NCBI GenBank assembly: GCA_030613065.1
Contig: JAUWMQ010000009.1
Coordinates: 1-41,844, forward strand
From: Candidatus Aegiribacteria sp.
Lineage (GTDB): Bacteria; Fermentibacterota; Fermentibacteria; Fermentibacterales; JCC-6
Length of the DNA: 41,844 bases
Direction of reading: 5' to 3'
Part shown: positions 8,247 through 15,548 of the stretch, one piece after another
Position numbering within the stretch: the stretch's first letter is position 1
Layout: every line of letters begins with the position of its first letter
Program-made: the position numbers and the translations under genes
The notes under the pieces: generated by a model
Told to the model about the DNA's origin: nothing
Seen by the model: only the letters and a program-made list of their open reading frames with translations
The model's database searches: none

Positions 8247-10163
8247 TCACCTCTTCTTTCCTTTTAACATTCTGTCAATCAGTACCGACAGATCCTTTCC
8301 GACAATCAGACCTCCGAATTTCTTTCTGATCTCCCCGATGATGAACCGCTTGAATACATCCTTTTCTATTCCTGATTCATCCAGCATGGGAAGGAATGTT
8401 CTCACCGAGTTTTGCAGGGTTTTGATATCAACCATGGTAATCTCCCCTACTGCCGGGACAGCTTCCTTTCTATCGGGTCCGCATGTATTTTCAAGAACAT
8501 AAGACGCTGCCTCTAGAGGGAGTTTTCGCTTACCCGTCTTCATGAGAGTCGAGATCAGAAAACCATCTTCTAAATTCGGAATGTTTTTCTTCAGATGGCT
8601 CAGTGCACTGAGAAAGAAGTGCGCAAGGGAGCGGGATGAATATGGAGTCTCTATAGTCGCTCTGTCGAAAAGGCTTCCGAGCGTGGAAATACTCATCTTG
8701 TGTGCCGATTCTTCGGGTACTCCCGCTTTAAGATAGCGCGCCTTACGATCCCAGGGTCGTTCCGGAAGCGATGAGCTTATACGTTTCATGTGTTCATCTG
8801 TGATTGCGATGGGCGGAAGATCGGTGTCAGGATACATCCTGTTGGGTCCTGGAAGAATTCTCTCGAATCTGTTCGTTCCGTCAGGAAGGGATTGCCTTGT
8901 CTCATTGCATACACCATTAAGGGCTTCCCGCGCTCTTATTGCGATCTCATTAGCTGCAGTGTCCAGATCCTGTGCGCCTCCCCATATGATTACTACCTCG
9001 TCGTTCTCACTGGCGCCTGCCGATTTCATTATGCGTTCCCATTCAGCGCAGGAGAAACTATCGTCCTGCATATCGGAATAAGCGATGTTGGGTAGTGAGT
9101 CGATACATGCTATTACTCTGACCCTGTCGGAGATCTCCCCGGCAAATGTATGTCCAGGCTGAGTCACCGTGGAGAGTATTTCTCTGTATCCTTTAAGGAC
9201 CACAGCTCTGATTTCAAGACCTTTTCTGATGGCGTCTGCTGCGTAATGGTATTGTGTTTCACCTAGAATTCCGGTGATATCCGATGAAGTGGATTTGAAA
9301 GACGATTCTGTTATGTCTCTTCTTTTCAGTTCGTTTTTAATTTCAAGAAGAGAAACCTGACGGAAGGCTTCGTTGTGAACGAGAAGAGGTATCGAAGGTA
9401 TCCTCGAAACGCCCTTTATCTCTACACGGCATCCCCCCTCGACAGAGACGTTAACATCCTGCCTTGCTGCGCCAATACCGCGCCGGACCTTTCCGGATGA
9501 GCGGGTTAGCCACCTGATTTGCTGAGCGACCTCCGCAACTTCAGAAGGAGTGAACATATCAGGACGGGTGACCGGCTCTACAAGAGGAATACCCAGTCTG
9601 TCTGTCTTGTAAACACGACGATGTCCCAGGTCGCTTACTTCGCGGCATGAGTCTTCCTCGAGACCGAGTTGAACGATACCGATGCGCCTGTTTCGGTAGG
9701 GGATCCAGCCATCTACTCCAAGGATGGTTGTTCTCTGGAAGCCGGCGGGTATCGAACCATCAAGATACTGCTTCCTCGCGATATGCAATTCGCTAACCAG
9801 TTTACAGTTGAGAAGCATCGTGATTTCAAGAGCAATATCGAGTGCCTGGGAGTTCAGTTCGAACGGGGGAGTGTCATCGATCTCGTAAGTACAGACTGTA
9901 TCTTTGTGGATCTGGTAAATTATCTCTTTTTTTGTCTTGAATTCCATAAGAGCAGTGCCGTCATATTCGCCGAGTTCGGAAAGTGTCGGCCTCATGTGTC
10001 GCAGGATCTGTGCGTGGAAATCTTCCGAGTACTGCTTAACAGGGCAGCGGCAGAAGAGTTTTTTTTCAGTATCAAGCTGCTGGTGTATCTCGAGCCCGCT
10101 GCGCAGGCCAATAGACCTGTAATCATCGGGCGTCATATCCTCCATTTTTCTGATCCTGATCAA
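8247..10163 (-). CDS. gatE: Glu-tRNA(Gln) amidotransferase subunit E
   Basis: GatE is 638 residues long and is the kinase/transamidase subunit that phosphorylates and amidates Glu on tRNA(Gln). It starts with the GatB/E signature (GLRSGLEIHQQL) and the zinc-site cysteines LFCRCP. The cradle domain includes QLGLEEDSCREV, GIPLVEPVTRPDM and RRGIGAARQDVNVSV. A segment at about residues 290-420 (PGHTFAGEISDRVRVIACID) matches the AspRS-type GAD insertion, which GatE has and GatB lacks. The last ~170 residues are the helical and YqeY-like tail that recognises the tRNA. It starts at TTG 10163, six bases after AGGAG. Its length matches archaeal GatE. The order glnA-gatE-gatD places glutamine supply and use together. 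Confidence 0.96.
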   Translation of the reverse strand: MIRIRKMEDMTPDDYRSIGLRSGLEIHQQLDTEKKLFCRCPVKQYSEDFHAQILRHMRPTLSELGEYDGTALMEFKTKKEIIYQIHKDTVCTYEIDDTPPFELNSQALDIALEITMLLNCKLVSELHIARKQYLDGSIPAGFQRTTILGVDGWIPYRNRRIGIVQLGLEEDSCREVSDLGHRRVYKTDRLGIPLVEPVTRPDMFTPSEVAEVAQQIRWLTRSSGKVRRGIGAARQDVNVSVEGGCRVEIKGVSRIPSIPLLVHNEAFRQVSLLEIKNELKRRDITESSFKSTSSDITGILGETQYHYAADAIRKGLEIRAVVLKGYREILSTVTQPGHTFAGEISDRVRVIACIDSLPNIAYSDMQDDSFSCAEWERIMKSAGASENDEVVIIWGGAQDLDTAANEIAIRAREALNGVCNETRQSLPDGTNRFERILPGPNRMYPDTDLPPIAITDEHMKRISSSLPERPWDRKARYLKAGVPEESAHKMSISTLGSLFDRATIETPYSSRSLAHFFLSALSHLKKNIPNLEDGFLISTLMKTGKRKLPLEAASYVLENTCGPDRKEAVPAVGEITMVDIKTLQNSVRTFLPMLDESGIEKDVFKRFIIGEIRKKFGGLIVGKDLSVLIDRMLKGKKR

Positions 10164-10182
10164 GTGATACTCCTAAACGGAT

Positions 10183-11592
10183 TCAGCAATCGAGATAAAG
10201 CTGAATTTCAAGTGGGTGAGTACGGTTTCTGATCGGCATAACATCATGCTGCAGTTTGAGACGAATCCAGTCTTCTATCATCGAGATGTCGAATACACCG
10301 CCTTCAAGGAGGAAATCATGGTCCTTGCCAAGCGCCTCAAGAGCTTCTGAGAAGCTTTCCGGAAGAGATTTCAGGTGGCTGCGCTCTTCTTTACTGAGTG
10401 CGAAAATGTTCATATCGAATGGACCCAGACCAAGTTTTCGGGGGTCGAGTTTTCTCCTGATGCCATCAAGACCGGCCATAAGCTGTGCAGCCATAGCTAT
10501 ATAAACGTTGCATGTAGCATCGGGTGACCTGAATTCCATCCTCTTCTGCTCGGGTGTATTCGCGTATTTGGGTATCCTGATACAGGCGCTTCGGTTGCCG
10601 ATAGAAAAGAAACTGTTGACAGGAGCTTCAAATCCCGGAACAAGACGTTTGAATGAGTTTGTACTTGGATTTGTCAGCGCCAGGAGAGCTGGAGCATGTT
10701 GCAGCAGCCCTGCGATATAGTGATGCGCAAGTTCGCTGAGACCGGCATATCCTTTGCTGTTGTAGAAAAGGGGTTTTCCATCTTTGAAGAGGTGCTGATG
10801 GAAGTGCATCCCCGATCCTGCTTCATTATGAAGTGGTTTGGGCATGAATGTGGCTATCATTCCAGCTTCGTGTGCAACCATCCTCGCGAAATATTTCACG
10901 ATCATCGCTATATCGCCCATCCTTCTGAGAGGGGCAAATTTAACTTCTATCTCGACCTGACCGTGTCCGCCTACTTCGTGATGATGATAGATGATCGATA
11001 TGCCGGCCTCCTCGAGAAGGGTTACGGTCCGGTCTCGTATATCTGTCAGGGTGTCTTCCGGGGGAATGGCATGGTAACCGCCACTGGATTTCAGACCGAA
11101 CCTGCCGTTATTCTCTCCCTCGCAGGGAATTATGCTGTAACCGGTATTTGTAGAGGAAAGGTCTACAAGTACCTCGTTGAAGACGTAGTACTCGAATTCC
11201 GGACCCCACATGGAAAGATCGGCAATTCCCGTTGTTTTCATATACTCGACGGCTTTCCGGGCTATACCCCTGGGATCTCTCGAAAACGGTTCCTTTGAAT
11301 CAGACTCGACTATATCGCAGATGAAAGACAGGGTGGGAACTGACCTGAATGGATCCATGAATCCTGTCGAGATATCAGGTACGAGCGAAAGATCTCCTGT
11401 TTCTACGGATGTCATACCCGTGAAGTTCGAGCCGTCAAAACCAAGACCGTCAATAAGGAGTCTGTTATCCAGCCTGGCAGCCGGAACGGTGAGGTGATGC
11501 CATTTACCGAAATAGTCGGTGTATTTAAGATCGATGAGGCGGATGTTGTTATTTTCGACAGCAGTTATGACTTCCCTGATCGAAGAGTAAAT
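10183..11592 (-). CDS. glnA: Glutamine synthetase, type I
   Basis: Glutamine synthetase makes glutamine from glutamate, ammonia and ATP, as a cytoplasmic dodecamer. The visible parts are DGLGFDGSNFTG in the N-terminal half, GPEFEYYVF (metal-binding Glu), GGHGQVEIE, GSGMHFHQHLF and NSFKRLVPGFEAP, with RNRSACIRIP and the C-terminal EFRSPDATCN. The ORF track begins at ATG 11415, which would remove ~59 conserved residues of the beta-grasp domain (RLIDLKYTDYFGKWHH). Extending upstream gives an in-frame stop at 11605-11607 directly followed by GGA GGC TTT GCT ATT. The only sensible start is ATT at 11592, giving 469 residues, the normal family length. The adenylylation Tyr of NLYDLP is replaced by Phe (DMNIFALS), so GlnE-type control is not expected. 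It is first gene of the glnA-gatE-gatD operon, 19 nt from gatE. Confidence 0.96.
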   Translation of the reverse strand: MYSSIREVITAVENNNIRLIDLKYTDYFGKWHHLTVPAARLDNRLLIDGLGFDGSNFTGMTSVETGDLSLVPDISTGFMDPFRSVPTLSFICDIVESDSKEPFSRDPRGIARKAVEYMKTTGIADLSMWGPEFEYYVFNEVLVDLSSTNTGYSIIPCEGENNGRFGLKSSGGYHAIPPEDTLTDIRDRTVTLLEEAGISIIYHHHEVGGHGQVEIEVKFAPLRRMGDIAMIVKYFARMVAHEAGMIATFMPKPLHNEAGSGMHFHQHLFKDGKPLFYNSKGYAGLSELAHHYIAGLLQHAPALLALTNPSTNSFKRLVPGFEAPVNSFFSIGNRSACIRIPKYANTPEQKRMEFRSPDATCNVYIAMAAQLMAGLDGIRRKLDPRKLGLGPFDMNIFALSKEERSHLKSLPESFSEALEALGKDHDFLLEGGVFDISMIEDWIRLKLQHDVMPIRNRTHPLEIQLYLDC

Positions 11593-11606
11593 AGCAAAGC
11601 CTCCTT
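11590..11606 (-). promoter_or_regulatory. glnA: glnA ribosome-binding site with ATT start codon
   Basis: Read on the minus strand, AAGGAGG (11606-11600) is followed by a 7-nt spacer and ATT (11592-11590). The in-frame stop TAA overlaps the SD, so no longer N-terminus is possible. The next ATG, GTG or TTG in frame is 59 codons downstream. The AUU therefore almost certainly initiates translation. Confidence 0.8.
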
Positions 11607-11791
11607 AATAACGGTGATTACCGAATGCTGGAAGTATGACCTGAGGAATACAAACGGAATTTAATTCAGAATACGTAACAGTATGGAAAAGAATACATAA
11701 TTCGGTTCGTAAAACTAATCACCAGGCATTTGTTATGTCAATGATTGAAACTGTGGAACCTCTCATGCAGTACAGGGTAGATTTCAGGGAG

Positions 11792-11820
11792 TTGACCACG
11801 ATGTGAGAGAGGTATATTAT
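11792..11820 (+). promoter_or_regulatory. Sigma-70 promoter TTGACC-N17-TATTAT upstream of hpf
   Basis: TTGACC at 11792-11797 and TATTAT at 11815-11820 are separated by the ideal 17 nt. Transcription would begin near 11827, about 25 nt before the terminator hairpin and about 125 nt before the hpf start. Confidence 0.6.
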
Positions 11821-11851
11821 TGATTCGTGATATACATGAGAAAGCAAAATA

Positions 11852-11897
11852 CGCTGTTCTGGATATGCCAAATGGCATATGTGGAACAGTGTTTTTT
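11852..11897 (+). terminator. Intrinsic terminator in the hpf leader
   Basis: The arms CGCTGTTCTGGATATGCCA and TGGCATATGTGGAACAGTG (11852-11870, 11873-11891) pair over 19 positions with one mismatch and a few G-U pairs. Six T's follow at once (11892-11897). It lies between a good promoter and hpf, so it either ends a ~70-nt RNA or works as an attenuator for the hpf operon. Confidence 0.75.
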
Positions 11898-11952
11898 ATT
11901 AATGTTAATAGTATCCATTGAAAAATAGACACCTACCGGAAGGGAGTTCTAA

Positions 11953-12495
11953 ATGAACATTAAAATCAGTGGAAGACACTTCGATCTGACAGACGCTCTT
12001 AAGCAGCATGTTGAACATAAACTCAGAACTATTGAAAGGTTCTATGATGGCACAAACGATGTCCATGTGATTCTGGAAGTAACCTCCGGAATCAACCATG
12101 TTCATATACAGCTAAGAGGATATCACATCAAACTGGACTCCAAATCGAAATCCCATGATATCTATGCGGCTTTTGATGACGCCTTCGATTCAATTGAGAA
12201 TCAGGTCAGAAAATTCAAGGACAAGATGCATAACCATTCTCACAGAAATAATTCGAACGGCACTTCTCTCAGCTATTACATTGCCGCTGAGGAATCGGAA
12301 TTTGACAGCGGTATACTGATTGATGATACAAAAAAGATACCAAGATTGAAAACCAAAGAAGCAATAGTGAATTACGAAATTGAGCCGGAAGATAATTACG
12401 TATTTCAGAACACTGAAACAGGTAAGCTCAGTGTTGTATATTCGAACTCCAGCGGCAAAACACAGGTTGTAGAACTAGTAAGAGAACAGAAATAA
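11953..12495 (+). CDS. hpf: Ribosome hibernation-promoting factor, long form
   Basis: This 180-residue long-form HPF binds the 30S subunit near the A and P sites and dimerises ribosomes when growth stops. The N-terminal ~105 residues show the family pattern (MNIKISGRHFDLTDALKQHVEHKL, then YAAFDDAFDSIENQVRKFKDK). The C-terminal dimerisation domain is recognised by NYVFQNTETGKLSVVYSN, corresponding to the usual F-V-F-x-N-x-E-T-G-x-x-x-V-V-Y. A variable linker joins the two. The start is ATG 11953 after GGAAGGGAG. It heads the hpf-hprK-ptsH-ptsI operon, a grouping also seen near rpoN in other bacteria, and its leader contains an intrinsic terminator. The short HPF/YfiA alternative is excluded by the C-terminal domain. 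Confidence 0.94.
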   Translation: MNIKISGRHFDLTDALKQHVEHKLRTIERFYDGTNDVHVILEVTSGINHVHIQLRGYHIKLDSKSKSHDIYAAFDDAFDSIENQVRKFKDKMHNHSHRNNSNGTSLSYYIAAEESEFDSGILIDDTKKIPRLKTKEAIVNYEIEPEDNYVFQNTETGKLSVVYSNSSGKTQVVELVREQK

Positions 12496-12509
12496 CGGAG
12501 TAGATCCTG

Positions 12510-13508
12510 ATGAAAGACATCCCTGACAGGGAGGAGTTTACGGTCGGTAAGCTCTTCGAGGCACTTGGAGATCAACTCGAGCTGCTTACCGTTAACGGGG
12601 ATACCGGGTACGGAAGGATGGTTGAATCTCAGGATATCAGCAGACCCGGAATGGCCCTGACTGGTTATATCCATATATTCCTTCATTCAAGGGTGCAGAT
12701 CTTCGGTGAAACGGAGATATCGTATCTTGATTCACTTCCTGTCGATCGCAGGAAATCTTCACTTGAATCACTTTTCCAGTTTCCTATCTACTGCTCTATT
12801 GTAACAAAGGGACTCAAACCTCCGAATGAACTTGTCAGCCTCTCTAAATTCAATTCTTCTGCTCTCTTCCTCTCCACAAGGGATACCACTCCGCTGATTC
12901 ATGATCTATGCAGTTTTCTTGATCTGGTGTTCGCACCTCGAACAAACGTATACGGAAGCCTTGTTGAGGTCTTCGGCGCTGGAGTCCTGTGTACCGGAAG
13001 AAGCGCGATCGGTAAAAGCGAGACGGTACTCGGCCTTATCGAGAGGGGACACAGACTGATCGCGGACGACAGGGTTCATGTAAGAAGAATAGGCAACGCG
13101 CTTTTCGGTACAGGTGATTACAGAATGGCGCATCACATGGAGATCAGAGGACTGGGTCTGGTGGATGTCTCAGCGTTTTACGGTATCAGGTCTGTCAAGG
13201 ACAGACAGCAGATCAATCTTGAAGTAAAACTTGAGGAGTGGTCCAGAGAGAACCAGGATTTCGACAGAACCGGCCTTATTCAGAAAATCAGTATGATACT
13301 AGATCTGCCGATACCGCTAACTATCATTCCTGTGCTTCCAGGCAGGAATCTTACGCTTCTTCTTGAGGTGGCAGTCATGAACTATCTGCTTCTCAGGAAG
13401 GGAAGGAATGTTCCGGAGGAAGTTGAAAAGGACCTTATCGAGAGAATAATCAGAAAAGAGATGAAATCAGGAAGAGAAACAGACCTGGAGGACCTGATTG
13501 AAAACTGA
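12510..13508 (+). CDS. hprK: HPr kinase/phosphorylase
   Basis: HprK phosphorylates HPr on Ser46 and can reverse the reaction, linking carbon supply to regulation. The 332 residues have a regulatory N-terminal half and a P-loop catalytic half. The P-loop reads GRSAIGKSET, with Arg in place of the usual Asp of GDSGIGKSE. GHRLIADDRV contains the catalytic Asp, and MEIRGLGLVDV plus NLEVKLEEW are the HprK signatures. It starts at ATG 12510 after CGGAG and overlaps ptsH by 11 nt. Being next to HPr, with Ser46 kept in that protein, strongly supports the call. The C-terminal helix is a little longer than average. Confidence 0.94.
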   Translation: MKDIPDREEFTVGKLFEALGDQLELLTVNGDTGYGRMVESQDISRPGMALTGYIHIFLHSRVQIFGETEISYLDSLPVDRRKSSLESLFQFPIYCSIVTKGLKPPNELVSLSKFNSSALFLSTRDTTPLIHDLCSFLDLVFAPRTNVYGSLVEVFGAGVLCTGRSAIGKSETVLGLIERGHRLIADDRVHVRRIGNALFGTGDYRMAHHMEIRGLGLVDVSAFYGIRSVKDRQQINLEVKLEEWSRENQDFDRTGLIQKISMILDLPIPLTIIPVLPGRNLTLLLEVAVMNYLLLRKGRNVPEEVEKDLIERIIRKEMKSGRETDLEDLIEN

Positions 13509-13764
13509 AAAAACTGAAGTAGTGAACAGGCTGGGTATTCATGCAAGGCCGGCTGCTCAGATAGTCAAGGCAGCATCGCTTTTCGACTGCAGCATAACCC
13601 TGACCGTTGATGGCGAGTCGGTCAACGCAAAGAGTATTATGGGTGTAATGACACTTGCGGCTTGCAGAGGGAGCATCATCGAAGTCACTGCTGACGGGGA
13701 TGATGAAAATGAGGCGCTTCAATCGATCACAGAGCTTATAAGGAATGGATTCGGAGAGGAATAG
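13498..13764 (+). CDS. ptsH: Phosphocarrier protein HPr
   Basis: HPr is 88 residues long. It takes phosphate from EI on His15 (GIHARPAA) and is phosphorylated by HprK on Ser46 (NAKSIMGVMTLAA); both residues are present at the standard positions. It starts at TTG 13498, six bases after GGAGG, and overlaps the end of hprK by 11 nt. No EII permease lies nearby, so its output may be regulatory or directed to permeases elsewhere. The retention of both sites argues against a pure NPr-type regulatory paralogue. Confidence 0.95.
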   Translation: MKTEKTEVVNRLGIHARPAAQIVKAASLFDCSITLTVDGESVNAKSIMGVMTLAACRGSIIEVTADGDDENEALQSITELIRNGFGEE

Positions 13765-13769
13765 AAAGA

Positions 13770-15548
13770 GTGAGCATCAGATTTACCGGCACACCTGCGT
13801 CTCCGGGAGTTTCCATTGGACCAGCATTTCTTCTGAACGTTGAAGAGATAAGGGTTAAGAAGAGAACTCTGAAGACCGGTGAAGAGGTTGAAATTGAGCT
13901 GGAACGCTTCAACGATGCCCTGGAAAAAACCCGGAGTGAACTAGAAAGCATATCTGAGCAGGTAAGCGATATCATCGAGGGGCAGCAGCTCATAGAGGTT
14001 CACATTCTTCTTCTTAACGATCCATCCATAATATCCGAGGTGCAGAACCGTATAAAGAACGAACAGGTAAGTGCCGAGTACGCTGTAAGCGCAGTTCTCT
14101 ACGATATACTTGAACGTTTTAATGCTATAAAGGATCCCTACCTTCGAAACAGGTCAGTTGATGTAAGGGACGTGGGCAGAAGAGTAATCGCGAATCTGCT
14201 GGGTACCGAAACGGAAGCGCTGTCCACTCTGAAAAGTCCGGTGATTCTGGTAGCCAGAGATCTTGATCCATCACAGACCGCGGGGCTTTCAAGAAGGCAG
14301 CTTCTTGGAATAGTGACCGATCTTGGCGGTTCGACTTCGCATACGGCGATACTTGCCAGGAGTATGGGGATCCCGGCTGTTGTTGCACTGAACGATGTGG
14401 CGGAAAGTGCTGTTCCCGGACAGATCATTATTATCGACGGTATTCACGGCAATGTAATTCTTGATCCCGATGATGAAGAGCTCGATTTCTATTCCAGACT
14501 CAAGAAGCGTTACAATATCGCTGAGGCGGAAATAGCGCTGAATGCTGAAAGCCCCGCTGCAACTGCTGATGGAAAGAGAGTAGAGCTTTCAGCGAATATT
14601 GAGTTTTCCCTGGAGGCGGATCAGATACGCCGTTTTGGGGGCTATGGAATCGGTCTTTTCAGGACGGAGTTCATAAGGCTTCTCACCCCCGGGGTAGAAG
14701 ATAATGAAGAGATGCACTATAGAGCTTACAAACATGTACTGCAAACTATGAACCCTGAACCGGTGATAATAAGGACCCTGGATCTTGGAGGGGATAAGTT
14801 CCTGAGTTCAATCCCTACAGTTGAGAAAAACCCGTTCCTTGGTTGGAGAGGGATCAGGATCTGTCTGGACCGCCCGGAGAAGTTCACCGGCCAGCTGAGG
14901 GCTCTGTTGAGGGCCGCGAGGCATGGCAATGCAAGGATAATGCTTCCGATGATTACCGGATACGACCAGGTCCTGAAGGTCACAGTCATGCTGGAGAATA
15001 TTGCAGCCGAACTTGACCGGGAAGGAGTTCCAAGGGGAGATATTCCACAGCTTGGCATCATGGTCGAAACTCCCGCTGCAGCTATCGGTATCGATATTCT
15101 GCTCCCTTATACAGATTTCGTATCCATTGGCTCAAACGATCTTACACAGTACACTCTTGCTGTTGACAGAGGCAGCCCGTACGTATCAAAGCTGTTCGAT
15201 TCTCTGCACCCCGCAGTGATCAGACAGATCGACATTGTTGCCAGGAAATGCAGAGAAGCGGGGAAATGGGTTGGCATATGCGGACAGATGGCCAGCGATC
15301 CATTGGCTATTCCTCTGCTGCTTGGATACGGCCTGAACGAACTCAGCGTACCTATGACACTTATTCCTGATGTAAAGGAGATAATCAGCGTTATCCGTAT
15401 GAGTGAGGTCGTCCCACTCGCCCAAAAAGCACTCACAATGGAATCCTCAGATGAGATCAGAAAATACGTTCTTGATTACGTCAGATCCAAATACCCCGAT
15501 GTAATACTGGATGAGATACATAGGGAGAAAATTGATCGTGGGAGATAA
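13770..15548 (+). CDS. ptsI: Phosphoenolpyruvate-protein phosphotransferase (PTS enzyme I)
   Basis: EI (592 residues) transfers phosphate from PEP to itself and then to HPr. The N-terminal HPr-binding region runs to about 140, and the phosphorylated His191 sits in GGSTSHTAILARSMGIPAVV. The C-terminal PEP-binding barrel shows GIGLFRTEFI, RTLDLGGDKF, NPFLGWRGIR, DFVSIGSNDLTQYTLAVDR and the Cys of GICGQMASDP. It starts at GTG 13770, nine bases after GGAGAGGA. Its stop lies directly next to the start of the sugar nucleotidyltransferase gene, so the PTS genes and glycan genes are probably on one transcript. The length and motifs fit EI. PEP synthase and PPDK are excluded by size. Confidence 0.96.
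   Translation: MSIRFTGTPASPGVSIGPAFLLNVEEIRVKKRTLKTGEEVEIELERFNDALEKTRSELESISEQVSDIIEGQQLIEVHILLLNDPSIISEVQNRIKNEQVSAEYAVSAVLYDILERFNAIKDPYLRNRSVDVRDVGRRVIANLLGTETEALSTLKSPVILVARDLDPSQTAGLSRRQLLGIVTDLGGSTSHTAILARSMGIPAVVALNDVAESAVPGQIIIIDGIHGNVILDPDDEELDFYSRLKKRYNIAEAEIALNAESPAATADGKRVELSANIEFSLEADQIRRFGGYGIGLFRTEFIRLLTPGVEDNEEMHYRAYKHVLQTMNPEPVIIRTLDLGGDKFLSSIPTVEKNPFLGWRGIRICLDRPEKFTGQLRALLRAARHGNARIMLPMITGYDQVLKVTVMLENIAAELDREGVPRGDIPQLGIMVETPAAAIGIDILLPYTDFVSIGSNDLTQYTLAVDRGSPYVSKLFDSLHPAVIRQIDIVARKCREAGKWVGICGQMASDPLAIPLLLGYGLNELSVPMTLIPDVKEIISVIRMSEVVPLAQKALTMESSDEIRKYVLDYVRSKYPDVILDEIHREKIDRGR

Larger units (their letters stand above)
11593..11952. other. 360-nt divergent intergenic region between glnA and hpf
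   Basis: The region holds the glnA ribosome-binding site, a plus-strand sigma-70-like promoter and an intrinsic terminator ahead of hpf. It also holds a 23-codon open frame (11735-11806) without a good SD, and the odd palindrome GAATTAAATTC near 11660-11670. No clear promoter for glnA and no GG-N10-GC sigma-54 site could be found. A near miss, GG-N11-GC, lies on the minus strand around 11627-11641. Confidence 0.6.

Noticed and set aside
10696-11298. 200-residue plus-strand ORF opposite glnA
   Set aside because: It is a shadow of the strongly conserved glutamine synthetase frame and has no recognisable motif.
11627-11641. Sigma-54 promoter for glnA
   Set aside because: The GG/GC pair is spaced by 11 instead of 10 nt and the flanking consensus is missing.
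11735-11806. 23-residue open frame MSMIETVEPLMQYRV... as a leader peptide
   Set aside because: No SD, it lies upstream of the best promoter, and it has no runs of a regulatory amino acid.
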